Source: Pararhizobium sp.
GTDB lineage: Bacteria > Pseudomonadota > Alphaproteobacteria > Rhizobiales > Rhizobiaceae
Direction: 5' to 3'
Length of the DNA stretch: 64,000 nucleotides
Assembly: GCA_017794825.1 (NCBI GenBank)
Contig: CP051237.1
Coordinates: 2,852,001 to 2,916,000 of the forward strand
Translations under genes and position numbers: made by a program
In this document: positions 20,534 to 29,037 of the stretch, piece after piece
How the letters are laid out: each line of letters begins with the position of its first letter
How positions within the stretch are numbered: position 1 is the first letter of the stretch
Notes under the pieces: generated by a model
Databases searched by the model: none
What the model was told of the DNA's origin: nothing
Seen by the model: the letters and a program-made list of their open reading frames with translations, nothing else

Positions 20534-22059
20534 TGCACCTGTTTAAGCGCGGGATCGCGCGCCAACTCCTGTTTGAGGATTTTGCCGATCGACGATCGTG
20601 GTAGTTCTTTACGCAACGCGATGCCAGCAATCTTCTGCATGCGGCCGAGTCGCTCATTCGCCCATTCCCGCAGCGCGTCAGCGTCGATCCGGCTGCCTGT
20701 TCGAGGCACAACGAAGCCAAATGGCGTTTCGCCCCACCGGTCGCTGGCGGCGCCGACGATCGCCGCTTCCGCGACGTCGGGATGCTGAAGCAATATGCTT
20801 TCCAGATCGCCGGGATAGATGTTGAAGCCGCCGGAAATGATCATGTCCTTCTTGCGGCCCTGCAATGTCAGGAAACCTTCTTCGTCGAACGATCCGAGAT
20901 CACCGGACCGGAAATAGATTTCGCCGTCCGGCGCACGCCATTCAAGGGCGGCCGTCGCTTCGGGCCGGTTCCAGTACCCGCTCATCATGAAAGGTGATCG
21001 GCCGATCAACTCGCCGATCTGTCCGGCCGGCAACAGCTCGCCATTTTCGCCGATGACGCGAATGTCGTTGTCGGGCGCCGGCCGGCCAACAGTCTGCAGC
21101 TTGTCGGGGAAGCGAGTGGCGTCGAGCATGAGCGTCACGCCGCCTTCTGTCAGGCCATAGACCTCCACGAAGCGTCCGGGCCATCGCTCCAGTATGTCCT
21201 GTTTGACTGCAATGGGCATCGGCGCGCTGGTGCTCTGCTTGACCTTGAAGGACGACAGGTCGCGATCGTAGAAACCATGCGAAGCTAGAATCCGCTGATA
21301 CTGCACCGGCACCAGCATGGTGTGTGTCGCCTTCAAGCGTTCGGCGAGGTCGAGATATCCCTCGACGTCGAACTTCGGCATAACGACGACATGAGCGCCG
21401 TGGCTGAGGCCTGCCAGAAGCGGCATGAGCGTGGTGTTGGAATAGATTGGCGTGGACAACAGCATGACGCTGTCTGGATCGATATCGAACACCCGGCGCG
21501 CCGCCTGGCCATTGCGCATGCCGTGGTCATGGACGATGCCTTTCGGCCGCCCCGTCGTTCCGGAGCTGTATATGATGTTGAAACCGCTTTCCGGTTCCAT
21601 TGTCATAGGTTGTGCGCCCGGATCGCCTGCAGACAGAAAGGCTTCGAAACTGGTTGTGGCGGTAGTCTCGCTCTGCGTAGAGATCACCGGCGCGCCGCAA
21701 AGGCCTTCCAGCGTCGTTTCTCCGGATGCGTTTGCAACAAGCATGGCGGGCGCGCAGTCCTCGATCAGGACAGCAAGATCGCGGCGGAGCAACGACGCGG
21801 GCAGAGGCACCGCGACACAGCCCGCTGCAATGCTCCCGAGATAGGCGACGACCGCCTCGACGGAGTTGCCGGACAGAATGCCGATGCGTTCTCCAGGCGC
21901 GACGCCGGTCGCCCGCGCGCTGCTGGCAAAGCGGGCAATGCTGTCCGCGAGCCGGCGCCAGCTCAGCGTATCTTGCCCGACCGTCAGGGCCGGATTGTCG
22001 GCAGAAGAGCGGGCGCGATCGAACAGCGCGCCCAGGATTGTTTCGTTTTGAGGCCTCAT
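20530..22059 (-). CDS. Acyl-CoA ligase (AMP-binding, class I adenylate-forming)
   Basis: A 509-residue ANL-superfamily enzyme that activates a carboxylic acid as acyl-AMP and then as a CoA thioester. The P-loop-like motif IIYSSGTTGRPKG, the aromatic motif YGLTEGG, the hinge region SGGFNIYPGDLES and the C-terminal lysine motif RSSIGKILK are all intact. The substrate cannot be read from the sequence; medium-chain, aromatic or dicarboxylic acids are all possible. It overlaps the SDR gene and follows the MaoC gene by 10 bases, which links acid activation to hydration and oxidation. Confidence 0.93.
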   Translation of the reverse strand: MRPQNETILGALFDRARSSADNPALTVGQDTLSWRRLADSIARFASSARATGVAPGERIGILSGNSVEAVVAYLGSIAAGCVAVPLPASLLRRDLAVLIEDCAPAMLVANASGETTLEGLCGAPVISTQSETTATTSFEAFLSAGDPGAQPMTMEPESGFNIIYSSGTTGRPKGIVHDHGMRNGQAARRVFDIDPDSVMLLSTPIYSNTTLMPLLAGLSHGAHVVVMPKFDVEGYLDLAERLKATHTMLVPVQYQRILASHGFYDRDLSSFKVKQSTSAPMPIAVKQDILERWPGRFVEVYGLTEGGVTLMLDATRFPDKLQTVGRPAPDNDIRVIGENGELLPAGQIGELIGRSPFMMSGYWNRPEATAALEWRAPDGEIYFRSGDLGSFDEEGFLTLQGRKKDMIISGGFNIYPGDLESILLQHPDVAEAAIVGAASDRWGETPFGFVVPRTGSRIDADALREWANERLGRMQKIAGIALRKELPRSSIGKILKQELARDPALKQVQ

Positions 22060-22069
22060 GCCGCCACCC

Positions 22070-22528
22070 TCACGGATTGGTTATGAGCAGAATGTGTTCG
22101 GCCACCAGCGCCGGCTTGTGAGTATTCTCGATCTCGAAAGTCTGTAGCGTCGCAATGCGTGTTCCGAGCGAATGGGGCTCTGCCGAAAGCAGTTTCAGGG
22201 ACAGCCTGACGCGCGCGTTGACCGGCACGGGCGAGACGAAACGCAGCTTGTCGTATCCATAATTCAGGCCGCGACCGCGTTTGCGGACAGTATAGACCTG
22301 CCTCTGCAGTCCCGGCCCCATTCCGAGGACCAGTAGGCCGTGAGCGATCGTCTTCCCGCCGGGCATCTCGCGCGTCGCCCGATCCGGATCGACATGGATC
22401 CAGTGGTCGTCGCCGGTGAGTTCCGCAAACCGGTCGAGCATGGATTGATCGATCGGCGTCCATTCGGAATGACCGAGTTCCTGCCCTTCATAGGCTTTGA
22501 GGTCCATCGCCGTTTCTACTTCGACCAT
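22070..22528 (-). CDS. MaoC-family dehydratase, second copy
   Basis: A hot-dog-fold hydratase of 152 residues with the catalytic pair in GDDHWIHVDPDRA and the block GGKTIAHGLLVLGM. It is closer to the classical short MaoC/NodN form than the copy at 19320. Two starts are possible: the ATG used here, which overlaps the TRAP permease stop and has GGTGGAG at five bases, and an ATG seven codons later. Overlap with both neighbours places it in the same operon as the permease and CoA ligase. Confidence 0.9.
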   Translation of the reverse strand: MVEVETAMDLKAYEGQELGHSEWTPIDQSMLDRFAELTGDDHWIHVDPDRATREMPGGKTIAHGLLVLGMGPGLQRQVYTVRKRGRGLNYGYDKLRFVSPVPVNARVRLSLKLLSAEPHSLGTRIATLQTFEIENTHKPALVAEHILLITNP

Positions 22529-24507
22529 GCCGCTCCACCCAGTTTCCCCTTGTTGGAGATTGCCGCGAACGCCAGCAGCGGCAGCGCAATCACGGCGGCG
22601 ACGCCGAGCAATTCGAGGTCGGACCAGTTCGGAACGGCGTCGGATGGCAGTGCGACGAGAATGGCCGCGAAAATCATCAGGAGCCGAAGCGGCAGGCCGT
22701 ACCACTGTTTCGGGAACAGATGTCCGACCAAGGGGATATAGCCCTGGATGGCGCCGGCGTAGAGACCGATGCCAAGCACCGCCAGAACGAAGGCGACCAC
22801 CGCCTCGTTCCAGGGGCCGGCCATGACAAGCGCCGGCTCGAACACGAAGAAGAACGGGATGAAATAGATGACGCTGCCGAGCTTCATCGCCTCGACGCCT
22901 GTGCGCATCGGTTTGGTTTTCGCAATGCTAGCGGCGGCAAACGCGCCGAGAGCGACAGGCGGGGTGATGAAGGAAAGCATGCCCCAGTAGAAGATGAAGA
23001 GATGCACTGCCATCGGTTCCAGCCCGACCTTGATCAGTGCTGGCGCCAGCAGGATCGCCAGGAATATGTAGGCGGCCGTCGACGTCATGCCGACGCCGAG
23101 AAGCAGTCCTGTCAGCGCTCCCATGATGAGCAGCGGCAACGGATCTCCGCCGGCGATCCTCAAGAGATCATTGACGAGCGTCGCCGCAACGCCTGTCATG
23201 GCGAGGGCGCCCATGATCATTCCGACAGCGGCGAGGATCGCGACCAGGTTTGCGAACAGGCTGCCCAGCGTGTCGATGAACAACAGCACGTCGCGCCATT
23301 TCCAGCGATGTTTCTTGGAGAATATCTGGTTGAGCAGGATCAGCAGAGGTGTTGCGAAATACGGCGCCAGCGCCTCTCGGCGCATGACCAGCAGCATGAA
23401 GATCAAAAGGGCGAAGGCGAACACATAGTACCAGCCTTCCTTCAGCGCCTGCCTGACGGACGGCAGTTCCTCGCTGGGAAGTCCTTCGAGGCCTTCCCGG
23501 CCTGCGCGGGCGTCGATCTGTGCGAACAGCCCGAAGAAATAGAGGATCGAGGGGATGGCCGCGGCAAGCGCGACATCGGCGTAGGGCACGCCCATGAAAC
23601 TCGCCATGACGAAGGCCGTCGCGCCCATGACGGGCGGCATCAGCACGCCGCCGGTCGAGGCGCAGGTTTCGACCCCGGCTGCGAAGGTGCCCGACATGCC
23701 GACCCGCCGCATCGCGGGTATGGTGAGCACGCCCGTCGTCAGAACATTGGTGATGACCGATCCGCTCATCGAGCCCATCAGGCCGCTTGAGAAGATCGAC
23801 ACCTTGGCCGGCCCGCCCCGGACATGGCCGAGCAGCCCGAAACTCACGTCCATGAAGAACTGGCCGGCGCCCGTGCGCTGCAAGGCGGCGCCGAAGATGA
23901 TGAAGCCGATGATAAGGCTCGCAAACGTCCGCAGCGGAATGCCGATAATGCTTTCCGAACCCATGGCGTGATAGGCTGCGACATATTCGGCCGAGGAGCC
24001 GAAACCGGCGATCGCGGCGGGCAGATATTCCGTGTAGAGCGGATAGGTGGACATCACGAAGACGATGATCGCCAGCGGAAGTCCGCCTGCCCTTCGGCCG
24101 GCTTCCAGCACCAGCACCCACATCGCAAAAGACGCTATGATCGCCCAGAACGGGGGTGAGACCTCCCAGCCGAGAAGAGAGATGCTGTAGGAATTGGCGA
24201 AGAAGAAGGCGCAGGTCGCAATCAGGACGGCGACCAGCAGCCAGTCCAGAACGCCAGGCGGGCGGTCGTAGAGATGCCTGGTCGGCGCCATCAGCAAGAA
24301 TCCGCACGACAGCGCCAGCGCGATGATGATGTAATTGAACTGCAGCGTGATCAGCGTGATGTCGACGAAGAAGCGTGTGTTGAACGCCTGATTGATCGCA
24401 AGCAGCAGAATGGCGACGGTCGCAATTCGCACATACCACCTCGCAAATGGCGGCAATGGCCGACCGGCCGTCTCGCGATCGAACGTATCGACCTCTTTTT
24501 CACTCAT
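22516..24507 (-). CDS. TRAP transporter permease, fused small and large subunits
   Basis: A 663-residue membrane protein with about 16 hydrophobic segments. The N-terminal part (residues about 20-150) corresponds to the small DctQ-like subunit and the rest to the large DctM-like subunit, as in fused permeases that work with TAXI receptors. Recognisable blocks are GSMSGSVITNVLTTG, MPPVMGATAFVMASF and GMLSFITPPVALGAF. The receptor is encoded 3.3 kb away on the opposite strand (18076). The energy source in this family is a sodium or proton gradient. It ends within the start of the MaoC gene. Confidence 0.95.
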   Translation of the reverse strand: MSEKEVDTFDRETAGRPLPPFARWYVRIATVAILLLAINQAFNTRFFVDITLITLQFNYIIIALALSCGFLLMAPTRHLYDRPPGVLDWLLVAVLIATCAFFFANSYSISLLGWEVSPPFWAIIASFAMWVLVLEAGRRAGGLPLAIIVFVMSTYPLYTEYLPAAIAGFGSSAEYVAAYHAMGSESIIGIPLRTFASLIIGFIIFGAALQRTGAGQFFMDVSFGLLGHVRGGPAKVSIFSSGLMGSMSGSVITNVLTTGVLTIPAMRRVGMSGTFAAGVETCASTGGVLMPPVMGATAFVMASFMGVPYADVALAAAIPSILYFFGLFAQIDARAGREGLEGLPSEELPSVRQALKEGWYYVFAFALLIFMLLVMRREALAPYFATPLLILLNQIFSKKHRWKWRDVLLFIDTLGSLFANLVAILAAVGMIMGALAMTGVAATLVNDLLRIAGGDPLPLLIMGALTGLLLGVGMTSTAAYIFLAILLAPALIKVGLEPMAVHLFIFYWGMLSFITPPVALGAFAAASIAKTKPMRTGVEAMKLGSVIYFIPFFFVFEPALVMAGPWNEAVVAFVLAVLGIGLYAGAIQGYIPLVGHLFPKQWYGLPLRLLMIFAAILVALPSDAVPNWSDLELLGVAAVIALPLLAFAAISNKGKLGGAAWSK

Positions 24508-24587
24508 GCGTCATTCCTCCCCACCCGGCATCGATCCATGCCCGACCGGGTTTGCAAACCGGAACAGCCGTGGCGTCCCTTTTAAGC

Positions 24588-25520
24588 TTACTGCAATCCG
24601 ACGATACGCGCAGGATTGTCCTGAACCATCAGCTTCACTTCATCGTCGGTGTAACCGAGCGCGAGGCACAGACGGATCATCTGTTTCAACCCTTCGACGG
24701 GAGATGGATTGTCCACCTGTCCGAGGTCCGAACCGAGCGCGGAATGGGCGGGGCCGGCCGCGTCGATGTGCTCGCGCAGTTCTTCCGGCGCGAAATAGTT
24801 GAACCGGGAATCGACATAAAGGCAGGCCGACTGCTCGATCAGGGCGCCCATGCGGACGAGTTCGGACACGTCGTCGGCCGTACAGTGCAGGCCGTACATG
24901 GGATGGTTGACGAGAAGCCGCTTGACGCCGCGCGCCCTGGCTTCCTCGAACAGCACCCAGACCTCGCCGATATGGAGGTGGCCGGAAGACAGGATCGCAT
25001 CGAATTCCGCAATCGAATCAAGGATTTCCTTGCACTCGTCCAGCAGGTCGCCGCGTGCGTCGAGAACCGTGACAGCCACCGGTTTCTTCAGCTGTACGTT
25101 GGTCGCCAGTCGCGATTTGCGGTGAGTGTTGCGGATGTGATTGAGGGAATGCGCGGTCGGCATCCAGACCAGCTTGGCGCCGGACTTCAGATTGAAGTCG
25201 ACCGCATGCGGGTTGAGACTGCCGACGGTGTTGTTGAGCACGACGCCGCCGTACATGGCGACGCCGTGATGGCCGAGCACGCGCTCCATGATGGGCAGGA
25301 AAGGCGCCACCGAATAGTGGTGATCCTTGAAAAGAATGCCCCGCATGCCGGCTGCAGCCGCCTCTTCCACGGCCTGGAAGTGATCGACCTGGCGCGCCAT
25401 GACCGATGGGCCCGAATGGACGTGCAAATCCACGGCACCCTTCATCAAGGCGTCGGCGCGTGATTCATCGATCGTATCTATCAAGCGAAGCGCTTCCGCG
25501 CGATTTTCAGCCGCTCCCAT
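24588..25520 (-). CDS. DUF6282-like metal-dependent hydrolase-fold protein
   Basis: A 310-residue protein that I place, from memory of the family, in DUF6282. It has the pattern of an amidohydrolase/PHP-type TIM barrel: D31-L-H33-V-H35 on the first strand, K65-D-H67-H68, H181-L-H183, H206 in LVNHPMYG and D265 in GSDLGQ. This set could bind one or two metal ions. The exact reaction is unknown. The start was chosen at the ATG with AAAGGA upstream. It is the first gene of the minus-strand operon, ahead of the TRAP permease (80-base gap), and shares a divergent promoter region with the hydro-lyase genes. Confidence 0.75.
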   Translation of the reverse strand: MGAAENRAEALRLIDTIDESRADALMKGAVDLHVHSGPSVMARQVDHFQAVEEAAAAGMRGILFKDHHYSVAPFLPIMERVLGHHGVAMYGGVVLNNTVGSLNPHAVDFNLKSGAKLVWMPTAHSLNHIRNTHRKSRLATNVQLKKPVAVTVLDARGDLLDECKEILDSIAEFDAILSSGHLHIGEVWVLFEEARARGVKRLLVNHPMYGLHCTADDVSELVRMGALIEQSACLYVDSRFNYFAPEELREHIDAAGPAHSALGSDLGQVDNPSPVEGLKQMIRLCLALGYTDDEVKLMVQDNPARIVGLQ

Positions 25521-25607
25521 CCCTGGTCCTTTGCAATTCGACGTCTTGTGTTTTGTTGCGAAATCGTTTCGCGAACGGCCTCGCAATACAATTGGCGTTT
25601 GCGCGCG

Positions 25608-25625
25608 TTTCATAATGCGGAATGC
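25608..25625. promoter_or_regulatory. Operator-like site 2 of the catabolic island (IclR-type)
   Basis: TTTCATAATGCGGAATGC differs at only one of 18 positions from site 1 at 17936. It is in the 178-base divergent region between the DUF6282 gene (minus) and the hydro-lyase gene pair (plus), so one bound regulator could act on both operons. A second small palindrome (GCGAA at 25558, TTCGC at 25568) lies nearby. Confidence 0.6.
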
Positions 25626-25698
25626 GTTTGCGCCTGATCTGTCATTATCGCGATCGCGGGACTAGTTTCCCATCCATCGGCCCAAGAGTGGAGGAGAG

Positions 25699-26577
25699 TT
25701 GCGTCAGGTGCCCGTCACATATGAAATGATGAAATCGACGACCAGGGACCTCTACGAGTGGTCGTTGAAGAAAATCCCGGAGGATTCCAAGGTCGCTCTG
25801 CGCTCGGCGTTGGACGCCGAGACCGAGGATGCGCCGAAGAAGGCGCTGGGCTTCATGCTCAGGAGCGCAGAGCGCGCGGAAGCCGAGGATACACTGCTGT
25901 GTTCCGATTCGGGCGTTCCGACCTATGCGGTCAAGATCGGAACAGGAGTCGAGTTCGGAGGGGATATCAAACAGGCGATTGTCGACGGTTTTGCGGAGCT
26001 GGTCGAGACGATCGAGCCGCCGATCCTCAAATTCGTCACCAATCCGCTTACGGGCGAGCGCAGCTACCACGGCAAGGACATGCCGATTGTCTCGTGGGAC
26101 ATGATATCGGGCGCTGATTACATCGACGTGACCTGCGCGCCGAAGGCGCTGGGGGCGGGCCGCTGGGCCGCGCTCGAGATCTTTTCCTATCCGACGCTGG
26201 ACGAGATCGAGGCCTGGATCATGGACATGGTGGTAAGGGCGGGATCGCAACACTGTCCGCCAGTCACCATCGGTATCGGCATTGGCGGCTCCTTCGACCA
26301 TGCGGCAAGACTGGCCAAGCAGCAGACATTGCGGCCGTTCGGGACGACCAACCCCGAACCGATCCTCGCCGATATGGAAAAGCGCCTCCTGGAAGCGGTC
26401 AACTCGACCGGTTTCGGTCCGATGGGCACCGGCGGCGTCACGACCGCTTTCGGGGTTCACATCGACTATGCGTCGGGACATGGCTTCACGCCCGTAGCGA
26501 TTGCATTCAACTGCTGGATCAATCGGCGCACGCGCGCGAAGATCTACAATTCCGGCGAGGTGGAACGCGTTGAGTGA
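25699..26577 (+). CDS. Class-I fumarase/L-tartrate dehydratase family hydro-lyase, alpha subunit
   Basis: A 292-residue iron-sulfur hydro-lyase subunit (TtdA/FumA N-terminal type). Three cysteines at C68 (LLCSDSG), C186 (QHCPPVTIG) and C272 (FNCWINRR) match the spacing of the 4Fe-4S ligands of E. coli TtdA. The glycine-rich substrate loop usually written KGGGSE reads PKALGAGR here, which points to a substrate other than fumarate or tartrate. The TTG start has GGAGGAG closely upstream; a GTG three codons on and an ATG eight codons on are alternatives. The beta-subunit gene overlaps its end. Confidence 0.9.
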   Translation: MRQVPVTYEMMKSTTRDLYEWSLKKIPEDSKVALRSALDAETEDAPKKALGFMLRSAERAEAEDTLLCSDSGVPTYAVKIGTGVEFGGDIKQAIVDGFAELVETIEPPILKFVTNPLTGERSYHGKDMPIVSWDMISGADYIDVTCAPKALGAGRWAALEIFSYPTLDEIEAWIMDMVVRAGSQHCPPVTIGIGIGGSFDHAARLAKQQTLRPFGTTNPEPILADMEKRLLEAVNSTGFGPMGTGGVTTAFGVHIDYASGHGFTPVAIAFNCWINRRTRAKIYNSGEVERVE

Positions 26578-27193
26578 GTATCGACTGAAGACGCCCCTCG
26601 ACAGGGGCGATATCGACAAGCTCAGGATCGGCGACGTCGTCTATCTGGACGGCGAGATCATCACGACCGCAGGGTTTCCGACCCACAAGCGGATCATGGA
26701 CGCGATTGCACGGTCCGAGGAACCGCCGATCGACCTGAAAGGCGCCGTCTTCCTGCATATGGGAAGCTGCAACATCGAGACGCCGGACGGCGTCGTCACA
26801 GAGTATGTGAACCCGACGACGAGCACGCGTTTCAACGCCTTCATGCCCACAATGGTCCGCCACTTCGGGTTCACGGCGGTGGGCGGCAAGGGCGGTATGG
26901 ATCAGGGCTGCGTCGACGCTCTGCAGGAAACCGGCTGCGTCTATTTCTCGATGATCGGCGGTGCGGCGCCCCTGCTGACAGAAGGCATAAAGAGGCTTGT
27001 CGAAACGGGATGGGACGATCTCATCACGCAGTTTCGGTTGTCGCGTTTCGAGGTCGAGAATTTCGGCCCGCTCCTGGTCGCGATCGATGCTCACGGGCAT
27101 TCGCGATACGCGGACCTTACCAACGCGGCCACCGACAGGCTGCCAGAAATCAAGCGCAAGCTGCGCGAAGGTCGGCAGGCTTCGACAAGCTGA
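26570..27193 (+). CDS. Class-I fumarase/L-tartrate dehydratase family hydro-lyase, beta subunit
   Basis: A 207-residue TtdB-like partner of the upstream subunit. It has DVVYLDGEIITTAGFPTHKR, the substrate-binding NPTTSTRFNAF block and GGKGGMDQG, where the active-site lysine loop is intact. The start was placed at a TTG that overlaps the alpha stop codon, because upstream residues in this frame are a shadow of the alpha gene and GAGG lies nine bases before the TTG. Alpha and beta together should form the oxygen-sensitive hydro-lyase that adds or removes water from a dicarboxylate-like acid. Confidence 0.9.
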   Translation: MSEYRLKTPLDRGDIDKLRIGDVVYLDGEIITTAGFPTHKRIMDAIARSEEPPIDLKGAVFLHMGSCNIETPDGVVTEYVNPTTSTRFNAFMPTMVRHFGFTAVGGKGGMDQGCVDALQETGCVYFSMIGGAAPLLTEGIKRLVETGWDDLITQFRLSRFEVENFGPLLVAIDAHGHSRYADLTNAATDRLPEIKRKLREGRQASTS

Positions 27194-27226
27194 CGAACGT
27201 CAATACCAAGCGGCAAGGAGACTGAA

Positions 27227-28075
27227 ATGACCCAGACCAGACCTGAGAGCCTGGCGGACCACTCGAAGGAACCACCACAGATTTCCGGGAGCGGTGAAGA
27301 GACCTGGATCACGCGCGGAGCGAACCTCGTCGTGGCCGTAAGCCGGCTTTCGCCCGGCGCATTGCTCGAGCGCGCGGACAATCCCGACGAATACTGGGTG
27401 ATTCTGCCGGAAACCGCCGCCCGGATCGAGGCCGGATCGGACGCGGTCGACGCGCAGGCCGGCAGCATAACCATCGTGCCGCCCGGAAAGAGTTCCGTGA
27501 CACTCGCCGAAGGCGGTCTCGTGGTCCGGGTCTTCTCGAACCGCGCAACCGATCTGGCCGACATGGCGGTCAACTCCGACACCTATTCGGACGGCGCGCC
27601 GGAATGCGCGCCACTCGTCGCCTGGCCAACTCCCACGGAAGGTTACAAACTCAGAACCTATCTTCCGGACGAGTACGATCGGCCGGATTCCAACATGCGC
27701 GTGTTCCGCAGCACCAACATCATGGTCAACGCCATGCGCAAACGCACCGAGCCGCGCGACGTCACGACTCTCAGCCCGCATTCGCATGTCGACTACGAAC
27801 AGGCGTCGCTCCTGCTGGAGGGCAAGTACGTCCACCATCTGCGCTGGCCGTGGAGCAAGAACATGAACGAGTGGAAGCCGGACGAGGCGCTGGAGGCGGG
27901 AAGTCCGTCGGTGCTGATCATTCCGGCCCAGGTGATCCACACAAGCCGCAATATCGGTGATGAGACGGCGTGGCTAATCGACCTTTTCTCACCGCCCAGA
28001 ATGGATTTTTCCGAGCGCCCCGGATTCGTCTGCAACGCGGACGACTATCCGATGCCGGAAAAGGAAATGGCCTGA
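27227..28075 (+). CDS. Bicupin-like protein of unknown function
   Basis: A 282-residue soluble protein with two cupin-like halves. The C-terminal half keeps a full metal site: H185 and H187 in PHSHVDYEQ, E191 and H238 in AQVIHTSR. The N-terminal half has the cupin strand pattern (SPGALLERADNPDEYWVIL, ITIVPPGKSSV) but lacks the metal histidines. I do not recognise the family. It follows the hydro-lyase pair by 33 bases in the same direction (AAGGAG before the ATG), so it probably acts in the same pathway, for example as an isomerase, decarboxylase or dioxygenase. Confidence 0.75.
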   Translation: MTQTRPESLADHSKEPPQISGSGEETWITRGANLVVAVSRLSPGALLERADNPDEYWVILPETAARIEAGSDAVDAQAGSITIVPPGKSSVTLAEGGLVVRVFSNRATDLADMAVNSDTYSDGAPECAPLVAWPTPTEGYKLRTYLPDEYDRPDSNMRVFRSTNIMVNAMRKRTEPRDVTTLSPHSHVDYEQASLLLEGKYVHHLRWPWSKNMNEWKPDEALEAGSPSVLIIPAQVIHTSRNIGDETAWLIDLFSPPRMDFSERPGFVCNADDYPMPEKEMA

Positions 28076-28084
28076 CGACTGGTG

Positions 28085-28876
28085 TCAGGCGCCGTCAAGC
28101 GCCCGGATGTCCTCCAGCGCTTTCCTGGCGCCGGCGCGCAGGAAGCTCTGATCGGCTGAATAGACGACGATCGAAGCTCCGATTTTCCTCAACTTTTCAA
28201 CCTCGGCGACGCTGGCCGCGAAGATTGCGACGGCCTTGCCGTGTTTCTTCGCAGCGTCGGCGATCCGGCGCGAGGCTTCCTCGATGACGTCGGCGTCGTT
28301 GGACGCAGCGCCATAGGCGACCGTCAAGTCTCCACGCCCGATGAAAAGTGCGTCGACACCGTCCACAGCGGCGATCTCCTCGACATTGTCGACAGCTTCA
28401 GGGTCTTCAATCTGGGCGATCACCACCGTTTCGGCGTCGGCGCGGTCCACGAGATCCCAGCGCGCCTCGCCGCCGAAGCGACCGGCCCGCGTGCCGGCGG
28501 AAAAGCCGCGCCGGCCTCCGCGATAGCGGCAGGACATCGCGATCTCTTCAGCCTGCTTCGCGTTCATCACATGCGGCACGACGACGCCGGTCGCGCCACA
28601 GTCGAGCACCGAAAGCAGATGCCAGGAATTGCCGCTCGGAACGCGAACCAGCACCGGGATGCGATCGCGACCTGCGGCCTGCATGATGTTGTCGAGCGCC
28701 GCGCGATCGAGCGGCGCATGTTCCGCGTCCGCCACAACAAAATCATATCCGAGGTCGCCGAGGATTTCCGTTGCATGACCCGTCGGGGTCTTCACGAAAG
28801 TGCCTGCGCACAGCGCGCCGCCCGAAAGACGTTCGCGGAAACTGCCGGGCGCCGCCGGCCAGGACGTTTTCGACAT
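28085..28876 (-). CDS. HpcH/HpaI-family aldolase
   Basis: A 263-residue class II pyruvate aldolase of the HpcH/HpaI group (relatives: 2-keto-3-deoxy-L-rhamnonate aldolase, 4-hydroxy-2-oxoheptanedioate aldolase). Seen are the catalytic His in VADAEHAP, the substrate arginine in VRVPSG, the phosphate-type loop GGRRGFSAGTRAG, the metal glutamate in AQIEDPEAVDN and metal aspartate region FIGRGDLTVAYG. It splits a 4-hydroxy-2-oxo acid into pyruvate (or oxaloacetate) and an aldehyde or keto acid. It is convergent with the cupin gene and divergent from the Ldh gene. Confidence 0.92.
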   Translation of the reverse strand: MSKTSWPAAPGSFRERLSGGALCAGTFVKTPTGHATEILGDLGYDFVVADAEHAPLDRAALDNIMQAAGRDRIPVLVRVPSGNSWHLLSVLDCGATGVVVPHVMNAKQAEEIAMSCRYRGGRRGFSAGTRAGRFGGEARWDLVDRADAETVVIAQIEDPEAVDNVEEIAAVDGVDALFIGRGDLTVAYGAASNDADVIEEASRRIADAAKKHGKAVAIFAASVAEVEKLRKIGASIVVYSADQSFLRAGARKALEDIRALDGA

Positions 28877-28953
28877 GATTGAGTCTCCTCCATTCGCGGT
28901 ATGCGAAAGACTAAACAGCTAGGCCCCGCGCTTTCGACAGGCTGTTGAGCTTG

Positions 28954-28968
28954 TTCCGCATCGTGGAA
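28954..28968. promoter_or_regulatory. Operator-like site 3 of the catabolic island (IclR-type)
   Basis: TTCCGCATCGTGGAA, a TTCC-N7-GGAA palindrome. Its reverse complement TTCCACGATGCGGAA fits the consensus TTYCAYRATGCGGAA built from the sites at 17936 and 25608. It lies in the 161-base divergent region between the aldolase gene (minus) and the Ldh-type dehydrogenase gene (plus). Confidence 0.55.
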
Positions 28969-29037
28969 TGCACCATTGTTCACGTACGATGCCGGACGAG
29001 CCTGTGGCATGGACAATGGATGAGTGTGGAGGAGGCC

